Shown in pieces: positions 8,613 through 16,163 of a stretch of DNA of 64,000 nt. The stretch is from JASGIT01 sp047601665. GTDB taxonomy: Bacteria > Pseudomonadota > Gammaproteobacteria > Burkholderiales > Burkholderiaceae_C. Position 1 is the stretch's first letter. Every line of letters starts with the position of its first letter. Position numbers and translations under genes: made by a program. The notes below the pieces were generated by a model. The model did not search any database, was not told the origin of the DNA, and was given only the letters and a program-made list of their open reading frames with translations. The stretch covers positions 4,588,001 to 4,652,000 of the forward strand of contig JASGIT010000001.1 in NCBI GenBank assembly GCA_047601665.1. The letters are read 5' to 3'.

Positions 8613-9728
8613 TCAGGAGAGACGATGGCGGAACAGCCACGCCGCCAGCGGCAGCGAGATGGCGCCCATCGCCAGCAAGGGGATGAAGTTGAGCCAGATG
8701 TCGGCGAAGCCGGCGCCCTCCAGGTACACGCGGCGCACGATGGCCATGCCGAAGCGCAGCGGATTGACGTAGGTGGCGATCTGCAGCACCTCGGGCATGT
8801 TCTCCACTGGCGTGAGCAGGCCCGACAGCAGCATCAACGGCATGATCAGCAGGAAGGTGTAGAGCATCGCCTGCTGCATGTTCAGCGACAGCGCCGAGAC
8901 CGACAGGCCCACGCCCACCGCGGCGATGTTGAACGTGAGCAGCCCCGCGTACAGCAGCCCCACCGAGCCGTTCATCGGTATCTGGAACCAGAAGCGGATG
9001 ACCAGGAAGATGATGGTGGATTGCAGCAGGCCGATCAGGATCGCCGGGACCGCCTTGCCGATCAGGATCTGGAACGGCGTCAGCGGGGTCACCAGCAACT
9101 GGTCGAAGGTGCCCTGCTCGCGTTCGCGCGCCACCGACAGCGCGGCGATCAGCAGGGTCTGCAACATGCTCAGCGCGCCGATCAGCGCCGGCATCATGTT
9201 CCAGCGCGACTCCAGGTTGGGGTTGAACCAGGCCCGGCGTTCGATACTGACGCCGGATGCGCCGCCGCCGAGCGTGGCGTTGTAGCTGGCGACGATCGAG
9301 CCGACGTAGCTGGCCGCCGAGCCTGCGGTGGAGGAATTGCGCCCGTCGAGGATCACCTGCAAGGGCGCGCCCTGCCCGGCGTTCAGGCGCTGCTGGAAAT
9401 CCGGGGGAATGCTCAGCACCACCAGTGCCTCGTTGCCGTCGATCACTTGGGCGATCTGCGCCGGCGCGGTCAAGGTGGCGGCGCGATGGAACACCCCGGT
9501 GCCGTCCAGCCGCGCCAGCAGCTCGGTCGAGGCCGCGCCGCGGCTCTGGTCCAGCACCGCGTAGGGCACGTTGGTCAGGTCGTAGGTGGCGCCATAGCCG
9601 AACAGCAGCGACTGCATCAGCGCCGGTGCGATCAGCAGCGCCCGGCTGGAAGGCTCCTTGAACAGCGCGAGCAGTTCCTTGCGGATCAGCGCGCCGATCT
9701 GGGCCAGGGTAGCGAGGAAGGCGTCCAT
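8613..9728 (-). CDS. ybhR: ABC-2 type transporter permease, YbhR-like
   Basis: This 371-residue membrane protein has an N-terminal membrane anchor (PSSRALLIAPALMQSLLFGYGA), a large periplasmic loop, and five C-terminal membrane segments. These carry the ABC-2 signatures EREQGTFDQLLVTPL and LLSGLLTPVENMP. The size matches YbhR (368 residues). It starts 6 bp after the paired permease and belongs to the five-gene exporter operon running from 13649 down to 7009. Confidence 0.92.
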   Translation of the reverse strand: MDAFLATLAQIGALIRKELLALFKEPSSRALLIAPALMQSLLFGYGATYDLTNVPYAVLDQSRGAASTELLARLDGTGVFHRAATLTAPAQIAQVIDGNEALVVLSIPPDFQQRLNAGQGAPLQVILDGRNSSTAGSAASYVGSIVASYNATLGGGASGVSIERRAWFNPNLESRWNMMPALIGALSMLQTLLIAALSVAREREQGTFDQLLVTPLTPFQILIGKAVPAILIGLLQSTIIFLVIRFWFQIPMNGSVGLLYAGLLTFNIAAVGVGLSVSALSLNMQQAMLYTFLLIMPLMLLSGLLTPVENMPEVLQIATYVNPLRFGMAIVRRVYLEGAGFADIWLNFIPLLAMGAISLPLAAWLFRHRLS

Positions 9729-9733
9729 ACCGA

Positions 9734-10885
9734 TCACCTCAAGGTCTTGTGCAAGGTGTTGCGCGTGGCCCAGGCCAGCACCAGCGCATACAGCGCGAGG
9801 ATGCCGCAGTCGCGCAGGATCATCGGCCAGTTGTTGCCGGCCATGAACAGGGTCTTGATCAGGCCCATGAAATGCGTGGCCGGCAGCACCTGGCTGATCA
9901 CCTGGATCACCACGGGCACGTTGCGCAGGTCGAAGACGAAGCCCGAAAGCATCATCGCCGGCATGAAGCTGGCCAGCAGCGCCATCTGGCTGGCCTGGAA
10001 CTGGTTGCGGGTCACGCCGGAAATGAACAGCCCCAGCAGCAGCGACACCAGCAGGTACAGCAGCCCGGAGATGACGATGACCGCCAAGGAGCCGCGCATC
10101 GGCACGTGGAACAGGAAGTGCGCGGCGAGCAGGCACATCACCAGGTCGATCACGCCGACGGCTAGGTACGGCGCGATCTTGGACAGCACGATCTCCATCG
10201 GCCGCACCGGGGTGACGAACAGCGACTCCAGCGTGCCGCGCTCCCATTCGCGCGCGATCAGCAGCGAGGTCAGGAAGCCGCCGATCAGGGTCAGCACCAG
10301 CACGATCAGGCCGGGAATCAGGAACCAGCGGCTCTCGCCGGCTTCGTTGAACCACATCCGCTGCACCACCTCGACGCGACTGGCACCGGCGGGCTTGTTG
10401 CCGGCGCGGTCGGCCTGCCGCTGCGCCCAGGTGCCGATGGCGCCGTTCACGTAGCCTTCGATGGTCGCGGCGGAATTGGAGTCCACGCCGTTGAGCAGCA
10501 GTTGGATGCGCGCGTCGCCGGCATGGAAGCGGCGCGAGAAGTCGCTCGGCACACGGACGATGCCCTCCACCGTGCCGGCCATCAACAGCCGCTCGGCCTC
10601 GGGCATACCGGTGGCAAACACCGGGGCCAGGTAGGCCGAGCCCTGCAGGCCATCGACCATCTCGCGCGCGGTGGGCGAGCGGTCTTCCAGCACCACCGCC
10701 ACCGGCGCGTTCTTCACGTCGAAGGACAGGCCATAGCCGAACAGCAGGATCAGCGCCACCGGCAGCAGCAGGCCGACCGCGAGGTTGCTCTTGTCGCGCA
10801 GCATCTGCCGCACTTCCTTGCGCAGCAGAGCGGTGAAGCGGCGCAGGAAGCCGCTTTGCCTTTGCCCGTCGTGCGGCGTGCTCAT
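9734..10885 (-). CDS. ybhS: ABC-2 type transporter permease, YbhS-like
   Basis: This 383-residue membrane protein has the same fold as its neighbour: anchor (LAVGLLLPVALILLFGYGLSF), periplasmic loop, then EWERGTLESLFVTPV and MMLSGFVFDLRNVP. In E. coli, YbhS and YbhR form the membrane part of an exporter acting on drugs such as cefoperazone and, by report, on cations (established for E. coli). It overlaps the ATPase stop by four bases, so it is translationally coupled. Confidence 0.92.
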   Translation of the reverse strand: MSTPHDGQRQSGFLRRFTALLRKEVRQMLRDKSNLAVGLLLPVALILLFGYGLSFDVKNAPVAVVLEDRSPTAREMVDGLQGSAYLAPVFATGMPEAERLLMAGTVEGIVRVPSDFSRRFHAGDARIQLLLNGVDSNSAATIEGYVNGAIGTWAQRQADRAGNKPAGASRVEVVQRMWFNEAGESRWFLIPGLIVLVLTLIGGFLTSLLIAREWERGTLESLFVTPVRPMEIVLSKIAPYLAVGVIDLVMCLLAAHFLFHVPMRGSLAVIVISGLLYLLVSLLLGLFISGVTRNQFQASQMALLASFMPAMMLSGFVFDLRNVPVVIQVISQVLPATHFMGLIKTLFMAGNNWPMILRDCGILALYALVLAWATRNTLHKTLR

Positions 10886-12648
10886 GCGGCGACTCCTTCG
10901 GCGGCCCTGGCGCGGCCCTGCTCGACGATCGCAATGAAGGCGCTGTTCATGTCCTGGCCCGCATGGCCGGCCTGTTCGCGCACCTGCCTGGGCGTGCCCA
11001 GCGCCAGCATCCTGCCGGCGTCCTGGATCGCGATGCGGTCGCAGTATTCGGCCTCTTCCATGAAGTGGGTGGTGATGATGATGGTCGTACCGCCTTGCGC
11101 CAACGAAGTGATGGTGCGCCAGAAGGCGCGCCGCGCCAGCGGGTCGATGCCGCTGGTGGGCTCGTCGAGGAACAGGATGTCCGGCTGATGCAGCAGGCTG
11201 GCCGCCATCGCCAGGCGCTGCTTGTAGCCGCCGGGCAACTGGCCGCTGATGGCCCTGGGTTGCAGCGAGAACTGCTCGATGATCGCGTTCACCCGTTCGT
11301 CGCGCCGCTGGCCGCGCAGGCCGTAGGCGCCGCCGAAGAACTCCAGGTTCTCGCGCACGCTCAGGTTGCCGTACAGCGCGAACTTCTGCGACACGTAGCC
11401 GATGCGCGCACGGGCCTGCGCGCGGGCCGTACGCAGGTTCAGGCCCGCCACTTCCAGGTGGCCGCTGGTCGCGGGCAGCAGGCCGCACAACATGCGGAAG
11501 GTGGTGGTCTTGCCCGCGCCGTTGGGGCCGAGCAGCCCGAAGATCTCGCCGCGCGCCACCTCGAACGAGGTGCTGGCGACAGCGGTGAAATCGCCGAACT
11601 TGCGCACCAGGTCGCGCACCACGATCGCGGGCTTGCCGCCGTGCCGCGCACCGTGGCTGGCCGGCTGCGGCGCGGCGGCCTGGGGCGCCGCCGCCGCGTC
11701 GCTGCCCTGGTGCTGGCGCAGCAACATCATGAAGGCGTCTTCGAGTTCTTCTTCGCGCGGCTGCGCCGGCGCGCCGTTGAGCAGCGCGACGATCCGAGCC
11801 TCCGGTGCGTGGGGCTGGCGGATGAAGCGCACCGCGCCGCCGCTGGGCACGGCATCGACGATCAGCCCGCCTGCGTCGATCAGCCGCGCCTGCAAGTCGC
11901 GCGCCGGCGTGTCCTGCGGCGGCGGCGCGACGAAGGTTAACCCACGCGCGCGTTCGGCCAGCGCCCGTGGCGCGCCTTCGGCTAGCACCTTGCCCTGGCT
12001 CATCACGAACACTTGCGCGCAGCGCTCGGCCTCGTCCATGTAGGCGGTGCTGACGATCACGCTGAGCTTTTCGTCATCGACCAGCTGCTGCACGATCTTC
12101 CACAGCTCGCGCCGCGACAGCGGATCGACGCCGACGCTAGGCTCGTCCAGCAGCAGCAGGCCGGGCGAGCGCACCAGCGTGCAGGCCAGGCCCAGCTTCT
12201 GCTTCATGCCGCCCGAGAGCTTGCCGGCCGGCCGGCCGGTGAAGCGCGCCAGGTCCGTCATCTCCAGCAGCTGGGCGAAGCGTTCGCGGCGCTGCGCCTG
12301 CGGCACGCCGTGCAGGTCGGCGTAAAGATCCAGGTTTTCCTGCACGCCCAGGTCCTCGTACAGGCCGAAGCGCTGCGGCATGTAGCTGATGAGGTCCTGC
12401 ACCGACTGCGGGTCTTTCGCCACGTCGGTGCCCAGCACGTGCAGGCTGCCCGCATCCGGCGTGAGCAGTCCGGCCATCATGCGCAGCAGCGTGGTCTTGC
12501 CGGCACCGTCCGGGCCGACAAGGGCCGTCAGCTCGCCCGGACGCACCGCCAGCGAAACGCCGTCCACGGCGTGCAGGTCGCCGCCGCCCGGAGCCTCGAA
12601 GGTCTTGCGCAGGCTGTCGGCGATGACGGTCGCGCCGGCTTCGGTCAT
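10882..12648 (-). CDS. ybhF: ABC transporter ATPase with two nucleotide-binding domains, YbhF-like
   Basis: This 588-residue protein carries two complete ATPase units. The first has LVGPDGAGKTTLL and the signature KLSGGMKQKLGLA, followed by LLLDEPSVGVDP. The second has LLGPNGAGKTTTF, QLPGGYKQRLAMA and LFLDEPTSGIDP. Length and duplication match YbhF (578 residues). It energises export through the YbhS/YbhR-like permeases. It overlaps the adaptor gene at 12645-12648. Confidence 0.95.
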   Translation of the reverse strand: MTEAGATVIADSLRKTFEAPGGGDLHAVDGVSLAVRPGELTALVGPDGAGKTTLLRMMAGLLTPDAGSLHVLGTDVAKDPQSVQDLISYMPQRFGLYEDLGVQENLDLYADLHGVPQAQRRERFAQLLEMTDLARFTGRPAGKLSGGMKQKLGLACTLVRSPGLLLLDEPSVGVDPLSRRELWKIVQQLVDDEKLSVIVSTAYMDEAERCAQVFVMSQGKVLAEGAPRALAERARGLTFVAPPPQDTPARDLQARLIDAGGLIVDAVPSGGAVRFIRQPHAPEARIVALLNGAPAQPREEELEDAFMMLLRQHQGSDAAAAPQAAAPQPASHGARHGGKPAIVVRDLVRKFGDFTAVASTSFEVARGEIFGLLGPNGAGKTTTFRMLCGLLPATSGHLEVAGLNLRTARAQARARIGYVSQKFALYGNLSVRENLEFFGGAYGLRGQRRDERVNAIIEQFSLQPRAISGQLPGGYKQRLAMAASLLHQPDILFLDEPTSGIDPLARRAFWRTITSLAQGGTTIIITTHFMEEAEYCDRIAIQDAGRMLALGTPRQVREQAGHAGQDMNSAFIAIVEQGRARAAEGVAA

Positions 12649-13649
12649 TGCGCGTCGCCGTTGGCCAGCGTCACGGTGGCCGGCTGGCCCAGGCGCAGCA
12701 CGTTGCCGGCGTCCTCGACGACCACGCGCACCTCGTAGACCAGGCTGGTGCGCAGCTCCTCGGTCTGCACCGACTTGGGCGTGAATTCGGCCACCGAGGA
12801 GATGTAGCCGACCTTGCCGTCGACCGGCTGGCCGGGCTGGCTGTCGGTCGTGACACGGGCGGTCAGGCCAGGCCTGACCTTGCCCAGGTCAGTTTCGCTC
12901 ACGTAGACGCGCACCCATTTCGGCTGCGTCAGCGCCAGCGCATACGCGGGCTTCTGCGGCGAGGCCATGTCGCCCGGCTCCAGCAGCCGCGAGCGCACCA
13001 CCGCATCGGCCGGTGCCTTCAGCTCGCCCTGCGCTACCTGGTGCTGCAGCAGGGCCAGTTGCGCCTCGGACGACTTGAGCTGCGCCTCGGCGCCGCCGAT
13101 TTCTTCCTTGCGCGGGCCCAGCTCGGTCAGGCGCAGGGCGTCCTGCCGCTCCGCCGCAGTAGCCTGGGCGACCCGCAGGCCGCTGCGGGCCCGATCCAGG
13201 TCCTGCGCGCTGACGCCGCGGCCCTGCGTGCTGGCGGCAATGCCCTGCAGCCGGGCCAGATCCTGCGCGGCGCGGGTGGCATCGGCCTGCGCCGCGGTCA
13301 GGCGGCTCCTGGCCTGGGCTATCTCCTGCGGGCGAGAACCGTTGCGCAGGCGCGCCAGGTTCTGCCTCTGGACCTCGATCTGGGCCGCCGCCTGCTCGGC
13401 CTGAAGCGCCAGCGTGCGGGTGTCGAGCACGCCGAGCACGTCGCCTGCCTTGACCGCATCGCCCTCCTCGGCACGCAGTTCAGCCACCCGGCCAGTGCCG
13501 TCGAAGGCCAGCGAGATCTGGCGGATGTCGACGTTGCCGCGCAAGACCAGTGGGCCCTCAACGCTGCGGTGCCCGAAGTGCCACCAGGCCCAGGCCACAG
13601 CAGCCAGGACCGCCGCGGCGGCGAGAAGGAAAACGAGAGGCTTCTTCAT
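12645..13649 (-). CDS. ybhG: HlyD-family periplasmic adaptor (membrane fusion protein), YbhG-like
   Basis: This 334-residue protein has an N-terminal signal anchor (KKPLVFLLAAAAVLAAVAWAW). A lipoyl/barrel-sandwich half follows (LVLRGNVDIRQISLAF and GDAVKAGDVLGVLD), then a long coiled-coil hairpin (residues about 85-205) and a beta-barrel (PKWVRVYVSETDLGKV). It would bridge the inner-membrane ABC pump and the NodT-type channel. The ATG at 13649 was chosen over one at 13688 because it opens the signal anchor. The promoter lies in the AT-rich 77 bp shared with the TetR gene. Confidence 0.93.
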   Translation of the reverse strand: MKKPLVFLLAAAAVLAAVAWAWWHFGHRSVEGPLVLRGNVDIRQISLAFDGTGRVAELRAEEGDAVKAGDVLGVLDTRTLALQAEQAAAQIEVQRQNLARLRNGSRPQEIAQARSRLTAAQADATRAAQDLARLQGIAASTQGRGVSAQDLDRARSGLRVAQATAAERQDALRLTELGPRKEEIGGAEAQLKSSEAQLALLQHQVAQGELKAPADAVVRSRLLEPGDMASPQKPAYALALTQPKWVRVYVSETDLGKVRPGLTARVTTDSQPGQPVDGKVGYISSVAEFTPKSVQTEELRTSLVYEVRVVVEDAGNVLRLGQPATVTLANGDAQ

Positions 13650-13702
13650 GGACGGTGGTTCCGTTCGGATGAAAAGACGCGAAAGCATACACTAAAATTA
13701 AA

Positions 13703-13712
13703 TTAAATTTAA
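13703..13712. promoter_or_regulatory. Palindrome in the AT-rich exporter/TetR divergent promoter
   Basis: TTAAATTTAA is a perfect 10-bp palindrome, flanked at matched distances by AAATT and AATTT. It is in the 77-bp spacer between the divergent adaptor gene (13649) and TetR gene (13727). It is the natural candidate operator for the TetR protein, and no other symmetric element is visible there. Its low complexity makes the call tentative. Confidence 0.4.
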
Positions 13713-13726
13713 ACAAATTTGGCACA

Positions 13727-14428
13727 ATGAAGGCTGCACAAAGGAATCGCCCAAAAATGAAGACCGCTCCCCGCTCCCCACGCACCGATGGCGAAGCCAC
13801 GCGCGCGCGCATCCTGGAAGTGGCCGGCGAACGATTCGCGGCGGACGGCTTCGCCGAAACCACCAGCAAGGCCATCGCAGCCCAGGCGGGCGTGGACCTG
13901 GCGTCGATCAACTACCACTTCGGCAGCCGCAGCGGCCTGTACCAGGCCGTGCTGCTCGAGGCACACCGCCGGCTGGTGGACTATGCGGATCTGCGGCAGC
14001 TGGCGGACAGCCCCGTGCCGGCCGCTGACAAACTCAAGGCGCTGCTTGGCCAGTTGGTGCAGCGCGCCACGGAGGACAGCGAGGGCTGGCATCTGACCGT
14101 GCTCGCGGGCGAACTGCTGGCACCCTCCTCCCACCTCGAGGTGCTTCTGCAGTCCGAAGTGCCGATGAAGATATCGCTCGTCATTGCCATCCTCGCGGAG
14201 ATCACTGGCATCCCGGCCAGCGATCCGGCCCTGCTGCGCTGCCTGCTCAGCATTGTCGCGCCCTGCCTGGTGCTGCTGATCAGCCGACGGGGCCTTCCCG
14301 GCCCCTTGCAGGAGGTGGGACGAATGCCGCGCGCGGCGATCGTCGATCACCTGCACCGCTTCGCGATCGCAGGGCTGGAGGCCATCGCCGACGAGCACGC
14401 CCGGCAGCGTAAAGCCCCCGCGCAATGA
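13727..14428 (+). CDS. cecR: TetR-family regulator, CecR (YbiH)-like
   Basis: This 233-residue regulator has an N-terminal TetR helix-turn-helix (ILEVAGERFAADGFAETT, IAAQAGVDLASINYHFGSR). Its C-terminal domain resembles DUF1956 of CecR/YbiH. In E. coli CecR represses the ybhGFSR exporter genes (established); here it is divergent from exactly that gene set, which supports both names. A second ATG at codon 11 is an alternative start. Confidence 0.85.
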   Translation: MKAAQRNRPKMKTAPRSPRTDGEATRARILEVAGERFAADGFAETTSKAIAAQAGVDLASINYHFGSRSGLYQAVLLEAHRRLVDYADLRQLADSPVPAADKLKALLGQLVQRATEDSEGWHLTVLAGELLAPSSHLEVLLQSEVPMKISLVIAILAEITGIPASDPALLRCLLSIVAPCLVLLISRRGLPGPLQEVGRMPRAAIVDHLHRFAIAGLEAIADEHARQRKAPAQ

Positions 14429-14478
14429 CCCGGCTGGGCCACCCGTGACCTGCTGCTGCCGGAAGATCTGCTGAACAC

Positions 14479-14540
14479 CTGGCTCACTTTTACTTCAGCA
14501 CTTCCTCAAAAACCGGCTCAGTTTTCGGTCGGCGTCAACA
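14479..14540. other. Possible insertion-sequence scrap at the left border of the accessory region
   Basis: The 225 bp from 14429 to 14653 hold no gene. Two similar tracts, TGGCTCACTTTTACTTCAGC and CGGCTCAGTTTTCGGTCGGC, lie about 30 bp apart here. They look like end repeats of an IS21-type element with the body lost. This is a weak call from memory of such ends. It does coincide with the change from conserved backbone to accessory genes. Confidence 0.25.
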
Positions 14541-14615
14541 GGCCGGGGATACCCAGCCTTTAGCTTTCTATGGACACGACGCCCGGAGTCATCGCTTGTG
14601 CCGTGCGCCGGTAGA

Positions 14616-14632
14616 ATATATGATTCATATAT
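14616..14632. promoter_or_regulatory. Palindromic operator upstream of the ParD-like gene
   Basis: ATATATGA and TCATATAT form perfect 8-bp arms around a single T. A further half-site (TTTCATATAA) follows at 14635. The element lies 22 bp before the ATG of the ParD-like gene and overlaps its likely -10 region. That is the usual arrangement for self-repressing antitoxins. Confidence 0.6.
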
Positions 14633-14653
14633 ATTTCATATAAGGCAAGCTAG

Positions 14654-14866
14654 ATGGGCATCGTGAACATCGACGACGAACTCCACGACCAGTTGCGCAA
14701 GGCAAGCGCTGTATCGTGCCGATCCATCAACGCGCAGGCGGCGTTCTGGATCAGGATCGGCATGTTGTGTGAAATGAACCCGGCACAGAGCTTCAATGAG
14801 ATCGTGGCCCGCGAAATGCAGGCCGCAGGCGTGGCCGTACCTGCCTTGCAGAAAGCACTACCATGA
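14654..14866 (+). CDS. ParD-like antitoxin-family protein
   Basis: This 70-residue protein begins MGIVNIDDELHDQLRKAS and continues CRSINAQAAFWIRIG. That is a ribbon-helix-helix pattern as in the ParD_like family (PF11903), DNA-binding proteins related to type II antitoxins. Its stop overlaps the start of a second methionine aminopeptidase gene by four bases (14863-14866), so the two are translationally coupled. No ParE-type toxin is next to it. The palindrome at 14616-14632 is its likely own operator. Confidence 0.75.
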   Translation: MGIVNIDDELHDQLRKASAVSCRSINAQAAFWIRIGMLCEMNPAQSFNEIVAREMQAAGVAVPALQKALP

Positions 14867-15630
14867 CCAAGCGCCCGGAAGAAATCACGTTGCTGGCGGA
14901 ATCAGGACGGCTGCTCGCGCAAGTGTTCGACCGTCTCGACCAATTGAATCTGGTCGGCATGTCCACTATGCAGGTCAACGAGTTGGTCGATGACCTCATC
15001 GTCAATGAACTCCGTGCCCGTCCGGCCAGCAAGGGCCAGTACGGGTACGTCTATGCGCTCAATGCATCTCCCAACAGCGTGGTCTGCCACGGCGTTCCTT
15101 CGACCGCAGACATCTTGCAAGACGGGGATATCGTCAACTTCGACATCACGCTGGAGAAGAACGGCTACATCGCCGATTCCAGCAAGACCTATCTGGTAGG
15201 CGAAGTGACGCAACCGGCCCGGCGACTTGTGCAAGTCGCCTATGAAGCCATGTGGAAAGGTATCCAGACCGTCCGCCCGGGTGCGACGCTCGGCGACGTG
15301 GGCCACGCCATCGAGCGGCACGCCCGAAAGAACGGCTATTCGATCGTCAGGGAATACTGCGGCCACGGCATCGGTCGCGAAATGCACGAGGAACCGCAAG
15401 TGCTGCACTGGGGGAAGCCGCGCACCGGAATGACGCTGCGGGAAGGCATGGTCTTCACCATCGAACCGATGGTCAATCAAGGACGCAGGGCCGTTCACAC
15501 AGAGGACGATGGTTGGACGGTCGTCACGCGCGACGGCCAATTGTCTGCACAGTTCGAGCACACCGTGGCCGTCACCGGGAGCGGTGTGCGTGTGCTGACC
15601 CTGCGCCACGGAGAACGCCGGCCACACTGA
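14863..15630 (+). CDS. map: Type I methionine aminopeptidase (accessory copy)
   Basis: This 255-residue enzyme has all five metal ligands of the family: Asp in NFDIT, Asp in ADSSKTY, His in GHGIGREMHEEP, Glu in FTIEPM and Glu in QFEHTV. The substrate-site His is in VCHGVP. It would remove N-terminal Met from nascent proteins. The essential housekeeping map gene normally sits by rpsB, so this copy, coupled to a ParD-like protein at the border of an accessory region, is an extra. It may serve in a toxin-antitoxin-like or stress role (inference). Confidence 0.9.
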   Translation: MTKRPEEITLLAESGRLLAQVFDRLDQLNLVGMSTMQVNELVDDLIVNELRARPASKGQYGYVYALNASPNSVVCHGVPSTADILQDGDIVNFDITLEKNGYIADSSKTYLVGEVTQPARRLVQVAYEAMWKGIQTVRPGATLGDVGHAIERHARKNGYSIVREYCGHGIGREMHEEPQVLHWGKPRTGMTLREGMVFTIEPMVNQGRRAVHTEDDGWTVVTRDGQLSAQFEHTVAVTGSGVRVLTLRHGERRPH

Positions 15631-15703
15631 GTGAAGGCCATCAAATGGGGCGTCCAATGACACCCCATGAAAACAAAAATCAGGCCGCGATCCTTCCCCC
15701 TAT

Positions 15704-15780
15704 CCGCGCATCGCGCGCATAAGCGCTCAACCGAAAGACAGGTGGCGCTCGATCGGCAGGCGCCCCGCGCTCCTTGAGAT
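15704..15780 (-). pseudogene. Remnant of a DUF2958 gene
   Basis: This stretch matches part of the intact DUF2958 gene at 50138-50488. Shared pieces are GCGCATCGCGCGC, GCGCTCAACCG and, with scattered changes, the part coding LPVERDLYF. Frame and stops no longer hold, and only the C-terminal third survives. The rest of 15631-16163 contains no gene; besides this scrap it holds the TTTTACCGTCAAAA motif at 15877. Confidence 0.6.
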
Positions 15781-15876
15781 AGTCCTCGAAGGACCACCCA
15801 CTCCATCATCAACGGGACTCGCAAGCCCGCGTGATTAAAGGGATTTTTGATAATTGACTAAACCTTTACTGTCGCC

Positions 15877-15890
15877 TTTTACCGTCAAAA
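15877..15890. repeat. TTTTACCGTCAAAA, left copy of integrase-proximal repeat
   Basis: Thirteen bases (TTTTACCGTCAAA) are identical to 62196-62208 in front of the integrase, where four TACCGTCA copies occur. A 6-bp stem hairpin (CGCGCC/GGCGCG) follows at 15894-15912. It could be a left attachment-site half or a scrap of a related integrase leader; it could also be chance. Confidence 0.35.
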
Positions 15891-16163
15891 ACACGCGCCT
15901 TTTGCTGGCGCGGGTTATGGAGCGATTTGCGGGGCGTCGACACTTTCGGCCCTATTGTCAATCACCATACATCTTAGCGCGCTTCATCCAGCCTTGGAAT
16001 GATCGAGTTTTTCTCGCTTACGGCACCATCCCACCGAGTGCCCTAGCTGCCTGCCCCGCCCGCCCACGATGGCATCAGCGGCACGCGGTAAGAAACCTTG
16101 CGGCATAGCCGCTACTCGGGATTCAGGTAAACGCAAAATATCCGAAATACAACTAAACGACTG

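Noticed and set aside
6298..8772. A very long plus-strand open frame (over 800 codons) antisense to the outer membrane factor gene
   Set aside because: It is an Arg/Ala/Pro/Gly-rich product of GC skew at third positions, has no family features and covers well-identified genes on the other strand and in another frame.
8625..10454. A 600-codon plus-strand open frame opposite the two exporter permeases
   Set aside because: Low-complexity antisense translation; the minus strand has unmistakable ABC-2 permeases.
9729..10934. Upstream extension of the YbhR-like permease frame to a 770-codon protein
   Set aside because: The extension overlaps the YbhS-like permease in another frame and is Arg-rich nonsense; the ATG at 9728 opens the conserved permease.
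15854..16108. 84-codon frame before the Shango helicase as a gene
   Set aside because: No family features, and it overlaps the TTTTACCGTCAAAA motif and hairpin. It is more likely non-coding border sequence.
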